From contig JAUVYQ010000155.1 of NCBI GenBank assembly GCA_030603035.1, positions 1 through 5,735 of the forward strand: DNA of 5,735 bases. The letters run 5' to 3'. Shown here one piece after another: positions 5,391 through 5,735 of the stretch. The notes beneath the pieces were generated by a model, which was not told the DNA's origin, did not search any database, and was given only the letters and a program-made list of their open reading frames with translations. The position numbers and the translations under genes were made by a program. Numbering within the stretch: position 1 is the first letter of the stretch; each line of letters begins with the position of its first letter. The DNA comes from Phycisphaerae bacterium. Lineage in GTDB: Bacteria; Planctomycetota; Phycisphaerae; Sedimentisphaerales; SG8-4.

Positions 5391-5570
5391 TTAGCGAAGC
5401 GGTTAAGCTTGATTGCGTACGGAATTTTTATAGGTCTTTCACCAAAACGACGGGAAAAATTGGTGAGTGAGGACCGCAAAGATACTCGTGTGTAATCCGG
5501 CAAACTGCCGGAGTTAAGGGTTATATTTCATTTTAACATAACGGTTCACAATGGGCTTGTGAAAGGAGGT
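5391..5570 (+). ncRNA. Candidate structured 5' leader or small RNA (possible riboswitch-like)
   Basis: About 180 nt follow a good promoter and end at a near-perfect Shine-Dalgarno sequence. Visible pairings are GGTC/GACC (5433-5436 with 5472-5475) enclosing TCACCAA/TTGGTGA (5439-5445 with 5460-5466) around a 14-nt A-rich loop, and TCCGGCA-AAC-TGCCGGA (5496-5512), which extends by three pairs past one bulged G. Between the stems lies GGACCGCAAAGATAC. CGCAAAG after the first stem and CTGCCGG-AGTTA after the second recall the c-di-GMP-I (GEMM) riboswitch, but the expected GGCAAACC before the first stem is missing. No U-tract follows the second stem, so it is not a standard terminator. Another structured leader or an sRNA fits equally well. 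Confidence 0.35.
5562..5570 (+). promoter_or_regulatory. Near-perfect Shine-Dalgarno sequence without a well-placed start codon
   Basis: AAAGGAGGT can pair over nine bases with the usual 3' end of 16S rRNA. No ATG, GTG or TTG lies 5-10 nt downstream. A GTG at 5569-5571 overlaps the site itself and opens a 25-codon frame (VDKVKSRAGTGFGED...) ending at 5646. A three-codon ATG-GGC-TTG-TGA (5551-5562) ends on the first base of the site. A non-standard start such as ATA (5573) is possible but unproven. Confidence 0.45.
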
Positions 5571-5735
5571 GGATAAAGTCAAGTCCAGGGCAGGCACAGG
5601 GTTTGGTGAAGATTCTTTGTTGCTTGCTTTGTTAAAAGTTGTTTGAGACACGCGCAGATGAGGTTGGTGAAGATTCCTGATGCTTGTCAAAAACAACCGG
5701 TGTTTTGGTGTGTGGCCAGAGCACAGTTGTTTATT
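5571..5735. other. Right-edge region without a convincing gene
   Basis: TTGGTGAAGATTC occurs exactly at 5603-5615 and 5664-5676 (61 bp apart), with loosely similar flanks such as TTGCTTG/ATGCTTG. A plus-strand ATG at 5658 opens a 26-codon frame (MRLVKIPDACQKQPVFW...) to the window edge, but has only a weak Shine-Dalgarno sequence. A minus-strand frame also stays open from the edge down to 5514. The compositions are unconvincing and I recognise none of them. The gene served by the leader may start beyond the window. Confidence 0.3.

Noticed and set aside
5496..5512. Intrinsic terminator at the TCCGGCA/TGCCGGA hairpin
   Set aside because: The stem is strong, but the following bases (GTTAAGGGTTATATTTC) lack a continuous T-run, so a leader stem is more likely.
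5514..5696. Minus-strand gene running in from the right edge
   Set aside because: The frame is open for about 73 codons to the edge, but its product is unlike any family I know. It is antisense to the strong promoter, leader and Shine-Dalgarno site, so it is probably a shadow.

Overview
The window looks like a piece of an uncultured planctomycete genome, most likely of the Phycisphaerae/Sedimentisphaerales type. This rests on the gene style (PolX with a PHP domain, a secreted ThuA-like protein, THEP1) and on dense small dispersed repeats between genes. I recall similar repeats from such genomes but could not search for them, so the taxonomy is an inference. I see no rRNA, tRNA, CRISPR array, transposase or phage gene.

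Layout. Bases 1-292 hold no complete gene; a small partial frame may enter or leave at the left edge. Two genes follow on the minus strand and probably form one transcription unit: a PHP-type family X DNA polymerase (900-2705) and, 52 nt downstream of it, a THEP1-type nucleoside-triphosphatase (293-847). Bases 2706-3370 are non-coding and crowded with repeats: 7-bp arrays touching the polX start, a nested inverted repeat around a TATAAT box, a triplicated TCCGGC motif, two 8-bp-period arrays, a dispersed repeat that reads like a protein, and a run of short GC-rich hairpins. A ThuA-like exported protein (3371-4411, minus) comes next. It is divergent from a small plus-strand gene (4668-4964) with a good promoter, Shine-Dalgarno sequence and signal peptide, whose 3' half is repeat DNA. 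The repeat block 4805-5160 has a nested A-B...B-A direct-repeat plan.

The right end (5161-5735) has no convincing gene. It does have a near-consensus sigma70-type promoter (5356-5385), a leader with two strong hairpins and a CGCAAAG segment, and a near-perfect Shine-Dalgarno sequence with no properly spaced start codon. This is the best candidate for something undescribed: a structured 5' leader or small RNA, with a weak likeness to c-di-GMP-I (GEMM) riboswitches.

The three full genes share no obvious pathway. PolX points to DNA gap repair, THEP1 to NTP hydrolysis, and the ThuA-like protein to carbohydrate-related work outside the cytoplasm. The main theme of the window is repeat invasion: repeats occupy the polX ribosome-binding region, appear to have inserted about ten codons in frame inside polX, and supply the C-terminal half of the small secreted gene.
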